A DNA stretch of 58,021 nt, taken from the NCBI GenBank assembly GCA_020442065.1, contig JAGRKZ010000030.1, positions 1-58,021 on the forward strand. Reading direction: 5' to 3'. This DNA comes from Bauldia sp. GTDB taxonomy: Bacteria; Pseudomonadota; Alphaproteobacteria; Rhizobiales; Kaistiaceae. The position numbers and the translations under genes were made by a program. How positions within the stretch are numbered: the first letter of the stretch is position 1; each line of letters opens with the position of its first letter. The notes beneath the pieces were generated by a model, which saw only the letters and a program-made list of their open reading frames with translations, was not told where the DNA came from and did no database searches. Below, piece after piece: positions 25,765 to 35,265 of this stretch.

Positions 25765-26583
25765 ATGAAGGCCATGAACCGAGACAATTTCGACGCGGCG
25801 GGAGTCGCGGAGGAACTGATCGATGGCGACGGCGCCATCTTCCTTAAGGGCGTGTTCGACAAGGCGCGCATCGATCGCGCACGCGAGCTGATCGTCGCCG
25901 AGACCGAGGCCGACCGGGAGACTGGATCGCACTTCAACCAGAGCGGCACTGATGCACGTCTGCAGCGCCGCGTGTGGTTCACCCGATTGGTCGAGCTGAG
26001 CCCGGACATCGCCCGCCTGCTCGAAGACCCGATGATCTTCGAAAGCATGAGGGCCTTCCTTGGCCACGAGTTCGTGATGGGCTCCATGTGTGCATCTCGG
26101 ACGATGCCCGGCTTCGGCGGCCAGGAGCCGCACATCGACTACCCCTATTGGGACTTCCACCGGGCGCGGACCTTCCCGATGCGCACCAACGCCTCCTTCC
26201 CGCTCAACGGACAGGCTATCATCATCGTCGACCCCTTCACCGAGGAGAACGGGGCGACGGCGCTGGCGCCCGGCTCGCAGAAGGTGCTTCGCTACCCGAC
26301 GAAGGACGATAGGTTTCACGACAGAAGCATCCGCCTAATCGGTGAGCCCGGGGATGTTGCGCTGTTCTTCGGAGCGGCCTGGCACTGCGCGATGCCCAAC
26401 CGGAGCAATAGTGGGCGGATCGGAATTCTCGTCGAGTTCCTCCCGAAGTTCGTCAAGCCGATCGAAGACCTGCTCACCGGTCTCGATCAAGGCTTCCGGG
26501 ACAGCGCGTCGCCAGCGATGCGGCAGCAGCTCGGGTTCGACTATCCTTGGCCCTCGACACCGCCGCATCCTCCGCTGAACTAG
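25765..26583 (+). CDS. PhyH-family Fe(II)/2-oxoglutarate dioxygenase
   Basis: 272 residues, ATG at 25765 behind AGGAGAGG. The 2-His-1-Asp iron site is visible: His123 and Asp125 in PHIDYPYW and His207 in AAWHCAMPNRS, with Arg213 or Arg218 to bind 2-oxoglutarate. The GATALAPGSQ segment before the last His is normal for phytanoyl-CoA dioxygenase relatives. Such enzymes hydroxylate small molecules using O2; the substrate cannot be told. No other catabolic gene is on the same strand nearby; a TetR relic follows. Confidence 0.85.
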   Translation: MKAMNRDNFDAAGVAEELIDGDGAIFLKGVFDKARIDRARELIVAETEADRETGSHFNQSGTDARLQRRVWFTRLVELSPDIARLLEDPMIFESMRAFLGHEFVMGSMCASRTMPGFGGQEPHIDYPYWDFHRARTFPMRTNASFPLNGQAIIIVDPFTEENGATALAPGSQKVLRYPTKDDRFHDRSIRLIGEPGDVALFFGAAWHCAMPNRSNSGRIGILVEFLPKFVKPIEDLLTGLDQGFRDSASPAMRQQLGFDYPWPSTPPHPPLN

Positions 26584-26717
26584 CGGTGCATCCAACGGTG
26601 CCCCTCGCGCTGGCGGGCACTTCTTCTCGTGGCAACAGGTGCGGATCTGGTTGACGATGGCGGATCCGAGAGTGACTTTTCGTTGACGCTCGTCGAACCG
26701 ATGTCCGAGCAGTCCCG

Positions 26718-26918
26718 ATGCCCGATCGGCCTCCCGCTCGCCGCACGCAGCAGGAGCGTCGCGAGCAGACCGAACGCAAGGTGGTCGCGGCGGCGACGGC
26801 GCCGATTGCCGAGCACGGATCGCGGGCGCTCACCCTGGCGAAGGTCGGCGATGCGGCCGGCTACAGCCGGGGGATCGTCTCTCATCACTTCGAGGCCGAG
26901 CGGGCGTTGAGACCGTGA
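26718..26918 (+). pseudogene. Truncated TetR-family regulator (DNA-binding domain only)
   Basis: The frame reads RRTQQERREQTERKVVAAAT, then APIAEHGSRALTLAKVGDAA and GYSRGIVSHHFEAERALRP. This is the full TetR helix-turn-helix region (normal form: TLxEVGxxAGYSRGxxxxHFxxKxxL). It stops directly after, with no ligand-binding domain; a normal protein would be about 200 residues. No such domain is seen in other frames downstream. The rest of the 26584-27049 gap is featureless. Confidence 0.6.
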
Positions 26919-27049
26919 TCCGAGGGCTCTCGCTGGAGACAGGTTGTTCAGGCCGGCATGTCGGCAAGGTGTGTGCGAATCCCGGGCAATCGGAGCAGCG
27001 TCGTTGAAGCGGCACCCGGTTCGGAGCGGGACGTCAGCCGGGCGACCCG

Positions 27050-27802
27050 TCAGACCCAGCCGCCATCGACGATGAAGCTCTGGCCGGTGCAATGCCGGCT
27101 GTCGTCGGCGGCGAGGAACAGCGCCATGCGCGCAACGTCCTCGGGCACGAGCTCCTCGGGGAGGCACTGGCGCTCCCTGATCCGCCGCTTCCCCGCTTCG
27201 TCGAGCCACAGCCGCCGCTGTCGTTCCGTCATGATCCAGCCCGGGACGAGGCAGTTCACCCGGATGCGATCGCCGCCGAACTCCCGGGCCAGCGCCCGGG
27301 TCAGCGCGTAGACGGCCCCTTTCGCGGCGACATAGGCCGGCGCGTCGGTCGCGCCCATCTGCACGACGACCGATCCCAGGTTGACGATCGACCCGCCGCC
27401 AGCGTCGGCCATCCCGCGCCGCACGGCCTGAGCAGCGAAGAACTGGGGGCGGAGGTTCACGTTCATCCGCTCGTCCCAGTAGGCGACATCGATGGCGTTC
27501 ACATCGTGCCGGTCGTCATTGCCGGCATTGTTGATCAGGACGTCGATGTGGCCCCGTCCCGCGAATTCGGCGATCGCCGACTGGAGGGCGCCGATCTCCC
27601 GGAGGTCGCAGTGGCGGTAGGCGAGGTCCCCTTCGGTTGCGGCGATGAGAGCGCGGGCGGCATCGTCGTCGATGTCGACGAAACCCACACGCGAGCCTTG
27701 TCCGGCAAAGTGCGTGACCAGGCTCGCACCGATGCCGCTCGCGCCGCCCGTGATGAACACGGACTTGCCGGCGAGGCTGGGATAACGGGCAAACGACGAC
27801 AT
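27050..27802 (-). CDS. SDR-family sugar dehydrogenase, D-xylose 1-dehydrogenase-like
   Basis: 250 residues. NAD(P)-binding motif TGGASGIG at 18-25; NNAGNDDRH at 91-99; catalytic Ser144, Tyr157, Lys161 (YVAAK). The spacing and several uncommon segments (YPSLAGKSVFITGG start, NNAGNDDRH, YWDERMNVNLR, CTGQSFIVDGGW end) resemble the XylB D-xylose dehydrogenase of Caulobacter, which oxidises xylose to xylonolactone. It is divergent from a LacI regulator whose likely operator lies in the 75-base gap. The dehydratase in the next operon fits the following step of an oxidative pentose route. The exact sugar is an inference. Confidence 0.8.
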   Translation of the reverse strand: MSSFARYPSLAGKSVFITGGASGIGASLVTHFAGQGSRVGFVDIDDDAARALIAATEGDLAYRHCDLREIGALQSAIAEFAGRGHIDVLINNAGNDDRHDVNAIDVAYWDERMNVNLRPQFFAAQAVRRGMADAGGGSIVNLGSVVVQMGATDAPAYVAAKGAVYALTRALAREFGGDRIRVNCLVPGWIMTERQRRLWLDEAGKRRIRERQCLPEELVPEDVARMALFLAADDSRHCTGQSFIVDGGWV

Positions 27803-27828
27803 GATCCGGTGGTCTGCAGTCCGATTTT

Positions 27829-27844
27829 CATTTAACGATACATG
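27829..27844. promoter_or_regulatory. Likely LacI-family operator 1
   Basis: CATTTAACGATACATG lies midway between the divergent SDR and LacI genes. It is nearly identical (15 of 16) to a site before the dehydratase gene at 28966 and is an imperfect palindrome with a central CG, the usual shape of LacI-family operators. Its position would let the regulator control both itself and the SDR gene. Confidence 0.65.
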
Positions 27845-27877
27845 CGATTACAGGGATGGTCCAGTGAAGGAGCGGCG

Positions 27878-28918
27878 ATGGCCAAGAAGGATGATCGGCG
27901 GGCGCGAGCCACCATCAGGGACGTCGCCGAGGCCGCCGGTGTCTCGCCGATGACCGTCTCGAACGTCCTGAACGGCAGGCTCCAGTTCGTCAGCGCGCTG
28001 ACCAAGAAGCGGGTCGAGCGGGAGATCGAGCGCCTCAGCTACCGCCGGCAGGCAAGTGCACGAAGCCTGCGGGTCGCCGAGCAGCGCTCGATCGGCATGG
28101 TGATCGTCGACGAATCGCCGCAGTTTCTGGCGGACGTCTTTACCTGCCAGGTCGTTGCCGGGCTCGCCAACGTCCTCAACCGGGCCGACTACACGCTGAC
28201 GATCCAGGGGATGCCCAGGCGCCACCTCCCCGAGTCTATGATCATGCGGAACTACGAAGTCGGGGGCTTCTGCGCGATGGTTTCGGGGCCCGTCGCGGAG
28301 CGCGCCGAGGTCGTCGGACGGCTGCGCGCCTTGAAGCAGCCCGTGGTCGTGTTCCAGGAGCAGTGCGACCCGGATGACCCCGATCTCTGTACAGTCCGGC
28401 AGGACGACCGGGGCGGCGGCCGGCTGATCGGCGACCATCTTCTCGCCCGCCGGGTCTCCGACCTCGTGATGATCGTCCCAAGCCTCCACTGGCCGGCCGT
28501 CGAGAACCGTATTGGTGGCGTCCGCGACAGCCTTGCCGCCGCCGGCGGGAGCGCACGGCTGAGCCTGATCGAGTCGGCAAGCGAATCCTTCGCCGACGTG
28601 CAGAGCGCGGTCGCCCGATATCTCGCCGCCAACCCTCCACCGGAGGCGGTGATCGGCGCCAACGACCCCGTCGCCACGGCGGCGATGCTCTACTTCATGG
28701 ACCATGGCGCGAGGGTGCCCGAAGACGTGCGCATCGTCGGCTTCAACGGTTTCGAGGCGCATCGCTATTCGCGGCCACGGCTGACGACGGTGGTGTCTGC
28801 CGCCTATGCGCTCGGCGAGCGGGCAGGGGAGGCGATGCTTGCGCGGCTCAAGGAGGGCGCTTTCGCCAGCCGGGACGAGGTGCTGCCCGTCCAGTTCGAT
28901 CCCGGCGCGACGACCTGA
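27878..28918 (+). CDS. LacI-family transcription regulator of the pentose-acid operon
   Basis: 346 residues from ATG 27878 (GAAGGAG upstream; a longer frame from 27842 overlaps the operator). The N-terminal HTH and hinge are complete: ATIRDVAEAAGVSPMTVSNV then LNGRLQFVSALTKKRVEREI. The core is a periplasmic-binding-protein-like domain (SIGMVIVDESPQFLADVFTC, AVIGANDPVATAAMLYFMDH, RIVGFNGFEAHRYSRPRLTT). It sits between the SDR and the dehydratase-transporter operon, with one matching site in front of each, so it most likely represses both until a sugar or sugar acid binds. Confidence 0.88.
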   Translation: MAKKDDRRARATIRDVAEAAGVSPMTVSNVLNGRLQFVSALTKKRVEREIERLSYRRQASARSLRVAEQRSIGMVIVDESPQFLADVFTCQVVAGLANVLNRADYTLTIQGMPRRHLPESMIMRNYEVGGFCAMVSGPVAERAEVVGRLRALKQPVVVFQEQCDPDDPDLCTVRQDDRGGGRLIGDHLLARRVSDLVMIVPSLHWPAVENRIGGVRDSLAAAGGSARLSLIESASESFADVQSAVARYLAANPPPEAVIGANDPVATAAMLYFMDHGARVPEDVRIVGFNGFEAHRYSRPRLTTVVSAAYALGERAGEAMLARLKEGAFASRDEVLPVQFDPGATT

Positions 28919-28965
28919 ACCCTTCCGATCGGGATTTTCGCGAAAGGCGCTTGCGCTGCCGTTTC

Positions 28966-28981
28966 ATTTAACGTTACATGG
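28966..28981 (+). promoter_or_regulatory. Likely LacI-family operator 2, before the dehydratase operon
   Basis: CATTTAACGTTACATG is a palindrome with only one mismatched pair and a central ACGT. It lies 29 bases before the GTG start of the dehydratase, in the 91-base gap after lacI. The close copy at 27829 shares the flank TTTCATTTAACG. Confidence 0.7.
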
Positions 28982-29009
28982 ACCGACTGCGGCGAACCGG
29001 GGGACGGCG

Positions 29010-30749
29010 GTGAGCGGGGAAGGGAACGGGAAGAAGCGGCCCGCCTATCGCAGCGGCGAGTGGTTCGCCCGCGAGGGCAAGTACGGCTTCATTCCTCGCA
29101 GCTGGATGAAGAGCCAGGGCTTCGGGCCGGAGCTGTTCGACGGCCGGCCGGTCATCGGCATCTGCAACACCTGGTCCGAGCTTACCAACTGCAACCGGCA
29201 CCTTCGCGAGCTCGCCGAGCATGTGAAGCGCGGCGTGCTCATGGCCGGAGGCTTCCCGCTGGAATTCCCGGTGATGAGCCTCGGCGAGCCGCTGATGCGG
29301 CCGACGACGATGATGTTCCGCAATCTCGTGTCGATGGACGTCGAGGAATCGATCAGGGCCAACCCGATCGACGGCGTGGTGCTGCTCGCTGCCTGCGACA
29401 AGACCACCCCGGCGCTGCTGATGGGTGCAGCGAGCTGCGATGTGCCGGCCATCCTCGTTTCCGGCGGTCCGATGCTGAACGGGCGGTTCCGCGGCCGGGA
29501 GCTCGGCTCCGGCACCGACGTCTTCCGGCTCGACGAGGAGTATCGCACCGGGAGGATGAGCAAGGCCGACCTCGACGATGCCGAGGCGGCGATGAGCCGT
29601 TCGGCGGGCTCATGCATGACCATGGGCACCGCATCGACAATGGCCTCGCTCGGCGAGGCGATGGGCATCGCGCTGCCGATGAACGGCTCGATACCAGCGG
29701 CCGACAGCCGGCGCGCCGTTCTGGCCGAACGGAGCGGTCAGCGGATCGTTGAACTGGTCCGGAGCGGCACCGCCATCTCGCGTATCCTGACCCGCGCCGC
29801 CTTCGAGAACGCGATCAAGGTCAACGGCGCGATCGGCGGGTCGACCAATGCCGTCGTTCATCTGCTCGCGCTCGCCGGACGGCTCGGCGTCGATCTTTCC
29901 CTGGAGGACTGGGACACGCTCGGACGCGACGTTCCCTGTCTCGTCGACCTCAAGCCCTCCGGACGCTTCCTCATGGAGGCGTTCTTCGACGCCGGCGGCC
30001 TGCCGGTGGTGATGAAGCGGATCGCCGACAGGCTGCACCTCGACGCTACGACTGTCGGCGGGGTGAGCATCGGCGAAGCGATCGCCGATGCGCAGTGCTG
30101 GGACGACGAGGTGATCCGACCGCTCGACCGCCCGTTGACGGCGGAGGGCGGCATCATGGTGCTGAGGGGGAGCCTCGCCCCGGACGGCGCGATTATCAAG
30201 CCGTCCGCCGCCTCGCCGCGCCTGATGCGCCATCGCGGCAAGGCCTTGGTGTTCGAGAACAGCGACGACTTCCGCGCCCGGATCGACGACCCGGCGCTCG
30301 ACGTCGATCCGGACAGTGTGCTCGTCCTCAAGAACGCCGGCCCGGTCGGCTACCCCGGCATGCCCGAGGTCGGCAGCATGGCGCTGCCCAGGAAGCTTCT
30401 CGATCAGGGCGTCACCGACATGGTGCGCGTCTCCGACGCGCGGATGAGCGGCACCGCCTACGGCACCGTCGTGCTGCACGTCGCCCCCGAATCGGCGATC
30501 GGCGGCCCGCTCGCGCTGGTTCGCACCGGCGATGTCATCGTCCTCGACACCTCGGCGCGCCGGCTCGACCTCGAAGTCGATGCCGATGAGCTGGAACGGC
30601 GTCGCGCCGCTTTCGTGCCGCCGGCTCTGCGTTATGAGCGCGGCTACGGCCGGCTCTTCCTCGAGCGGGTGCAACAGGCCGACAAGGGTGTCGACTTCGA
30701 CTTCCTGGTCGGCAAGAGCGGCACACCTCCATCCAAAGTGTCGTTCTGA
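29010..30749 (+). CDS. IlvD/Edd-family pentonate dehydratase (arabinonate/xylonate type)
   Basis: 579 residues from the GTG at 29010 (GGGGGAC before it); the open frame upstream overlaps lacI and the operator. Length and sequence fit the sugar-acid branch of the family. Three Cys for the [2Fe-2S] cluster are at 61 (WSELTNCNRH), 129 (LLAACDKTTP) and 202 (SAGSCMTMGT), spaced as in rhizobial L-arabinonate dehydratase. It converts an aldonate to its 2-keto-3-deoxy product. It heads an operon with an aldolase-like gene, an importer and two amidohydrolases. The dehydratase class is sure; which pentonate is used is not. Confidence 0.9.
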   Translation: MSGEGNGKKRPAYRSGEWFAREGKYGFIPRSWMKSQGFGPELFDGRPVIGICNTWSELTNCNRHLRELAEHVKRGVLMAGGFPLEFPVMSLGEPLMRPTTMMFRNLVSMDVEESIRANPIDGVVLLAACDKTTPALLMGAASCDVPAILVSGGPMLNGRFRGRELGSGTDVFRLDEEYRTGRMSKADLDDAEAAMSRSAGSCMTMGTASTMASLGEAMGIALPMNGSIPAADSRRAVLAERSGQRIVELVRSGTAISRILTRAAFENAIKVNGAIGGSTNAVVHLLALAGRLGVDLSLEDWDTLGRDVPCLVDLKPSGRFLMEAFFDAGGLPVVMKRIADRLHLDATTVGGVSIGEAIADAQCWDDEVIRPLDRPLTAEGGIMVLRGSLAPDGAIIKPSAASPRLMRHRGKALVFENSDDFRARIDDPALDVDPDSVLVLKNAGPVGYPGMPEVGSMALPRKLLDQGVTDMVRVSDARMSGTAYGTVVLHVAPESAIGGPLALVRTGDVIVLDTSARRLDLEVDADELERRRAAFVPPALRYERGYGRLFLERVQQADKGVDFDFLVGKSGTPPSKVSF

Positions 30750-30760
30750 GACGAGCTGAT

Positions 30761-31450
30761 ATGACCGTCGAGCCCACCTTCATTTCGCGCAGGAACCCGC
30801 CGCTTCCGGACGGCTGGGAGCAGCTCTACACCGCCGTGCTCTCGGACGCGCTCGACGCGGTGGGGGTGACGAACCAGGCGATGTCGCCGCGGATCCGGCC
30901 ACTCGACGAACAGCTCAAGATGTGCGGGCGGGCGCGCACCGGCATCTACATGGAGACCGCCCATGTCGATCCGGCCGTCAATCCCTATGAGCTCGAGATC
31001 GCCCTCGTCGACGACCTCAAGCCCGGCGACGTGGCGGTCCTTGCCTGCGGGGGTTCCTCGCGCATCGCGCCATGGGGCAGCCTGCTTGCGACCGCGACCA
31101 TCGCCCGGGGCGCCGCCGGCTGCGTGACCGACGGATTCGTCCGCGACATCCTCGAGACCAAGCTCAACCTGAAGCTGCCGGTGTTCCACGGCGGCATTGC
31201 GCCGCTCGACTCCAAGGGCCGGGGACAGATCCAGGCCGTGGACGTCCCGGTGATCTGCGACGGTGTGCGCGTCGCGCCCGGCGATCTCGTCTTCGGCGAC
31301 GCGGACGGCGTGGTGGTGGTGCCGCAGGCGGTCGAAGCCGACGTGCTGCGCATCGCGTTCGACAAGATCAACGGCGAGAACCACTCGATGCGCGAGCTCC
31401 GCGCCGGCGGATTCCTCCGCGACGTCTACGCCAAGTACGGGGTGCTGTGA
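30761..31450 (+). CDS. RraA-like class II aldolase/decarboxylase-family protein
   Basis: 229 residues. The RraA/HMG-aldolase core is seen in VLSDALDAVGV, PGDVAVLACGGSSRIAPWGS and ARGAAGCVTDGFVRDILE. The last block contains the G-x-x-x-D-G-x-x-R-D pattern that holds the metal and substrate in pyruvate aldolases and oxaloacetate decarboxylases of this fold. The C-terminus DGVVVVPQAVEADVL is typical. It starts 11 bases after the dehydratase stop and overlaps the permease by one base. In context it may cleave or decarboxylate the 2-keto-3-deoxy acid made by the dehydratase. No DHDPS-type aldolase is present, which supports that. Confidence 0.8.
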   Translation: MTVEPTFISRRNPPLPDGWEQLYTAVLSDALDAVGVTNQAMSPRIRPLDEQLKMCGRARTGIYMETAHVDPAVNPYELEIALVDDLKPGDVAVLACGGSSRIAPWGSLLATATIARGAAGCVTDGFVRDILETKLNLKLPVFHGGIAPLDSKGRGQIQAVDVPVICDGVRVAPGDLVFGDADGVVVVPQAVEADVLRIAFDKINGENHSMRELRAGGFLRDVYAKYGVL

Positions 31451-32484
31451 TGGCGGAAGCCGCCCACACTCCGGGCCGCACAGCGCGGACCAGGACGCTG
31501 AGCGACATCTTCAAGATCGAAGGCGTGGCCATCGCGCTGGTCTTCATCCTGCTCGTGGTCATCTTCATGATCACCGCGCCCCGGGCCTTCATGGGCTACC
31601 GGGTCTACATGAGCTTCATGGCGACCGTGCCGCCCCCGATGGTGATCGCGCTCGGACTGACGCTGGTCGCGGTCGCCGGTGAGATCGACCTCTCCTTTCC
31701 CTCGGTCGTCGCGTTCGCCAGCTATGTCTTCTGCATCCTCTATATCGACTACGACATGACGTGGCTGGCGCTTCTGGCGGCCACCGCCGTCGGCACCGCG
31801 ATGGGTTTCATCAACGGGCTGGTCGTCACCAAGCTCGGCATCCCCTCGCTGATCGCAACACTGGGCATGCTGTTTCTGTGGGGCGGACTGGTGACAGTGG
31901 TCTCGAACGGCGCGTCCCTCGCCATTCCCGACATCCAGGGCACGCTCTTCCACACGATCTTCGCCGGCAGGCTCGGCGTGTTCCCGGTTCAGATCCTCTG
32001 GGCGCTGCTGACGGCGGTGCTGATCTGGATCGTGCTGAACCGTCACCGGTTCGGCGAGAGCCTCCTGTTCATCGGCGACAGCAAGGCCGTGGCCCGCGTC
32101 GTCGGCATCGCCACCGAGCGCGAGAAGGTCAAGCTCTTCACGCTGATGGGAGCGATGTCGGCGTTCGCGGGCGTCCTCCTGACACTCGAGACGACGACCT
32201 ATTTCGCCAATGCCGGGATGGGCTACCTGCTGATCGTCGTCGCCGCCGTCTTCATTGGCGGCACCTCCATCTTCGGCGGCTCGGGCAAGGTCGTGGGCAC
32301 GGTATTCGGATCGCTGATCGTCGCCATCATCGAGGCCGGTCTCGTTGCCAGCGGCGTGCAGGGCTTCTGGACCCGCTTCTTCATCGGGCTCGTCTTTATC
32401 GTCTCGGTGACCCTGAACGCGGCAATCGAGGACCCGGACAAGGTCCCATTGCTGAAGCAGCTTCGTTCACGCGCGAAGAAATGA
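31450..32484 (+). CDS. ABC sugar importer, inner-membrane permease (island A)
   Basis: 344 residues starting at the ATG that overlaps the aldolase stop (TGATG). RbsC/FrcC-type permease (BPD_transp_2) with about nine hydrophobic segments, including VAIALVFILLVVIFMI, VVAFASYVFCILYIDY and LLIVVAAVFIGGTSIFGGSG. The motif GGTSIFGGSGKVVGT near the end is the conserved cytoplasmic loop of the family. It forms the membrane channel with the binding protein and ATPase encoded next. Confidence 0.92.
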   Translation: MAEAAHTPGRTARTRTLSDIFKIEGVAIALVFILLVVIFMITAPRAFMGYRVYMSFMATVPPPMVIALGLTLVAVAGEIDLSFPSVVAFASYVFCILYIDYDMTWLALLAATAVGTAMGFINGLVVTKLGIPSLIATLGMLFLWGGLVTVVSNGASLAIPDIQGTLFHTIFAGRLGVFPVQILWALLTAVLIWIVLNRHRFGESLLFIGDSKAVARVVGIATEREKVKLFTLMGAMSAFAGVLLTLETTTYFANAGMGYLLIVVAAVFIGGTSIFGGSGKVVGTVFGSLIVAIIEAGLVASGVQGFWTRFFIGLVFIVSVTLNAAIEDPDKVPLLKQLRSRAKK

Positions 32485-32509
32485 AAAACCAACCGGAAGG
32501 AGGGATACC

Positions 32510-33484
32510 ATGCGTAGACTCATGAAGGGACTGGCCGGCGTCGCATTGGCGACGCTGATGACCGCGCCCGTGGCCCTGGCCCAGGAGGCCGTGGACTCGG
32601 GCATGACCATCTACTTCCAGATGGGTGGCAACCCGGGCGACACGGCGACGCTTGCCCGCGAGCTCGGTGCGCGTGATGCGGCGCGCGTGCTCAAGGTCGA
32701 CCTCGTCGAGCAGCACTCCGGCTGGGATCCGACCAAGATGGTGGTGCAGGCCAACGAGGCTCTCGCGGCCCTTCCCGATGCGATCGTCGTGATGGGCCAC
32801 GCCGGCACCGCGGGCATGCAGGCGTTCCTCGACAAGGCCAAGGCGGAAGGCATCATCGTCATCGTCAACAACAACGAGCTGCCGGGCACCGGGCTGAGCT
32901 ATTTCGGTCTCGACAACTACGGCGCGGGTCGCAATCTCGCCAGCCTCACCATCGCCAACGGCAACCTCAAGGCCGGCGACAAGGTCGTCGTCTACGGCGC
33001 CTTCACCGAAGGATCGGCCGGCGTCGACGTGGCCAAGGGTACGACCGAAGTCCTGACCGAAGCGGGCATCGACTTCGACAAGCTGCAATGGTCGCAGGAA
33101 GCGGTGCTCGACCCGGCGCTGTCCGTGCCGGTGCTGGTCGCCTATCTCGAAGCCAATCCCGACACCAAGGCGATCATCGTGCCCGGCCATGGCGGCATCA
33201 CCGCCGTGCTCGACCGTGTCCTCAAGGACGCCGGCAAGGCGCCCGGCGAGGTGATCACCTCGGGCTTCGATATCTCGACGGCGGCAATCCAGGGCGTCAA
33301 GGACGGCTACATCACGGTGGTGCTCGACCAGCAGCCCTACCTGCAGGGCTTCATGCCGGTGGTCGCGGCCGTGCTCCAGAAGAAGTACGGCCTCGCCGGT
33401 CTGCAGCTCAATACCGGCGGCGGCTACCTGACCAAGGACAATGTCGAGGCCCTTGAAGCACTGGTGAAGACCGGCATCCGTTAG
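32510..33484 (+). CDS. ABC sugar importer, periplasmic binding protein (island A)
   Basis: 324 residues with a signal peptide (KGLAGVALATLMTAPVALAQ). RbsB-like type 1 fold: DSGMTIYFQMGGNPGD, DAIVVMGHAGTAGMQAFLDK, TKAIIVPGHGGITAVLDRVL, GYITVVLDQQPYLQGF. The last block is the ligand-cleft hinge of this family. AAGGAGGG lies eleven bases before the ATG. A perfect 11-bp hairpin follows the gene, which likely raises the level of its mRNA over the ATPase. It is only distantly similar to the binding protein of island B, so the two take up different ligands. Confidence 0.9.
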   Translation: MRRLMKGLAGVALATLMTAPVALAQEAVDSGMTIYFQMGGNPGDTATLARELGARDAARVLKVDLVEQHSGWDPTKMVVQANEALAALPDAIVVMGHAGTAGMQAFLDKAKAEGIIVIVNNNELPGTGLSYFGLDNYGAGRNLASLTIANGNLKAGDKVVVYGAFTEGSAGVDVAKGTTEVLTEAGIDFDKLQWSQEAVLDPALSVPVLVAYLEANPDTKAIIVPGHGGITAVLDRVLKDAGKAPGEVITSGFDISTAAIQGVKDGYITVVLDQQPYLQGFMPVVAAVLQKKYGLAGLQLNTGGGYLTKDNVEALEALVKTGIR

Positions 33485-33496
33485 TCTCCACCATCA

Positions 33497-33530
33497 GGTG
33501 GCGCCGCCGATACCTCCCTGCGGCGCCACC
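33497..33530 (+). other. Intercistronic hairpin after the binding-protein gene
   Basis: GGTGGCGCCGC (33497-33507) and GCGGCGCCACC (33520-33530) form a perfect 11-bp stem with a 12-base loop, 13 bases after the stop. No T-run follows, so it is more likely an RNA-stabilising or attenuating element than a full terminator. Such structures often sit behind the abundantly made binding protein of importer operons. Confidence 0.65.
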
Positions 33531-33590
33531 AACTTCCTGCCTGTACCGGAAGACGCCACAGGCGAATTGGTCCACAGAACTGGAACAGCG

Positions 33591-34364
<774 letters not shown>

Positions 34365-34382
34365 TCAGAACAAGGCCGATCG

Positions 34383-35261
34383 ATGTCCGCACGCGCCTAT
34401 TGCGATTGCCACGTCAACATCTGGAACGACGAGCACGTGCTCCCGCTCTATGGTCAGCAGCTCGGCCGGGTGCGCGCGGGCGACATGGCGCCGAAGGCCG
34501 ATGCCGACACGCTCCATCGCGAGATGGCGGAGGTCGAGAAGGCGATCGTCTTTGCGCTCCGCTACGGAGACTCGGTCGGCATCGAGAGCAACGACGAGGT
34601 GACGGCGGCGGCGGTCGCAAAGTACCCCGACAAGTTCGTCGGCTTTGCCTATGTCGATCCGCGCCGGCCCGACTGCATGGAGCTGCTCCGGCACGCGGCC
34701 GAGGACCTCAAGCTCAAGGGCGTCAAGTTCGGGCCGATCTACAACGGCGTCGCACTGTCTGATCCACGCCTCGAACCGGTCTACGAATACTGCCAGCGCA
34801 ACAACCTGCCGCTGACCATGCACATGGGGACGACGTTCGCGCGGAACGCGCCGATTGACTATGGCCGGGCGCTTCACGTCGAACCCGTCGCCCTCAGGTA
34901 TCCCGACCTGGTGATGGTCCTCGCGCATCTCGGGCATCCCTGGTGCGAGGAGACGATCGTCGTGGCGCGCAAGCAGCCCAACGTCTTCTGCGATGTGTCG
35001 GCGCTCTTCTATCGGCCGTGGCAGTACTACAACGCGCTGATCGCCGCCCAGGAATACAAGGTCCCCGACAAGCTCTATTTCGGGACCGACTTCCCCTTCG
35101 CCCGCGTCGACGAATCCGTCGATGGGCTCCTTCGCATCAACGATCAGCTCGAGAGAACGCGGTTGCCGCGGGTGAGCGACGAGACAATGGCCTGCATCCT
35201 CCAGTCGAACCCTTTCGCCGACTGGTGGCACGGGGACAATCCCCTGACGCCGGGGGCATAG
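34383..35261 (+). CDS. Amidohydrolase-2-family (ACMSD-like) protein, copy 1
   Basis: 292 residues. TIM-barrel metal hydrolase of the amidohydrolase_2 group: N-terminal CDCHVNIW (D-x-H strand), HMGTTFARNAP, LAHLGHPW and FGTDFPFARVDESVDG. The GTDFP Asp is the usual catalytic residue. Relatives include decarboxylases and lactonases acting on ring or sugar lactones. Position after a pentonate dehydratase and importer suggests a sugar-lactone or keto-acid hydrolase. A near duplicate starts five bases after its stop. Confidence 0.85.
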   Translation: MSARAYCDCHVNIWNDEHVLPLYGQQLGRVRAGDMAPKADADTLHREMAEVEKAIVFALRYGDSVGIESNDEVTAAAVAKYPDKFVGFAYVDPRRPDCMELLRHAAEDLKLKGVKFGPIYNGVALSDPRLEPVYEYCQRNNLPLTMHMGTTFARNAPIDYGRALHVEPVALRYPDLVMVLAHLGHPWCEETIVVARKQPNVFCDVSALFYRPWQYYNALIAAQEYKVPDKLYFGTDFPFARVDESVDGLLRINDQLERTRLPRVSDETMACILQSNPFADWWHGDNPLTPGA

Positions 35262-35265
35262 TCTC

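Noticed and set aside
28979..29009. ATG at 28979 as start of the dehydratase
   Set aside because: It is out of frame with the dehydratase and lies in the operator; the in-frame GTG at 29010 fits family length and cluster Cys numbering.
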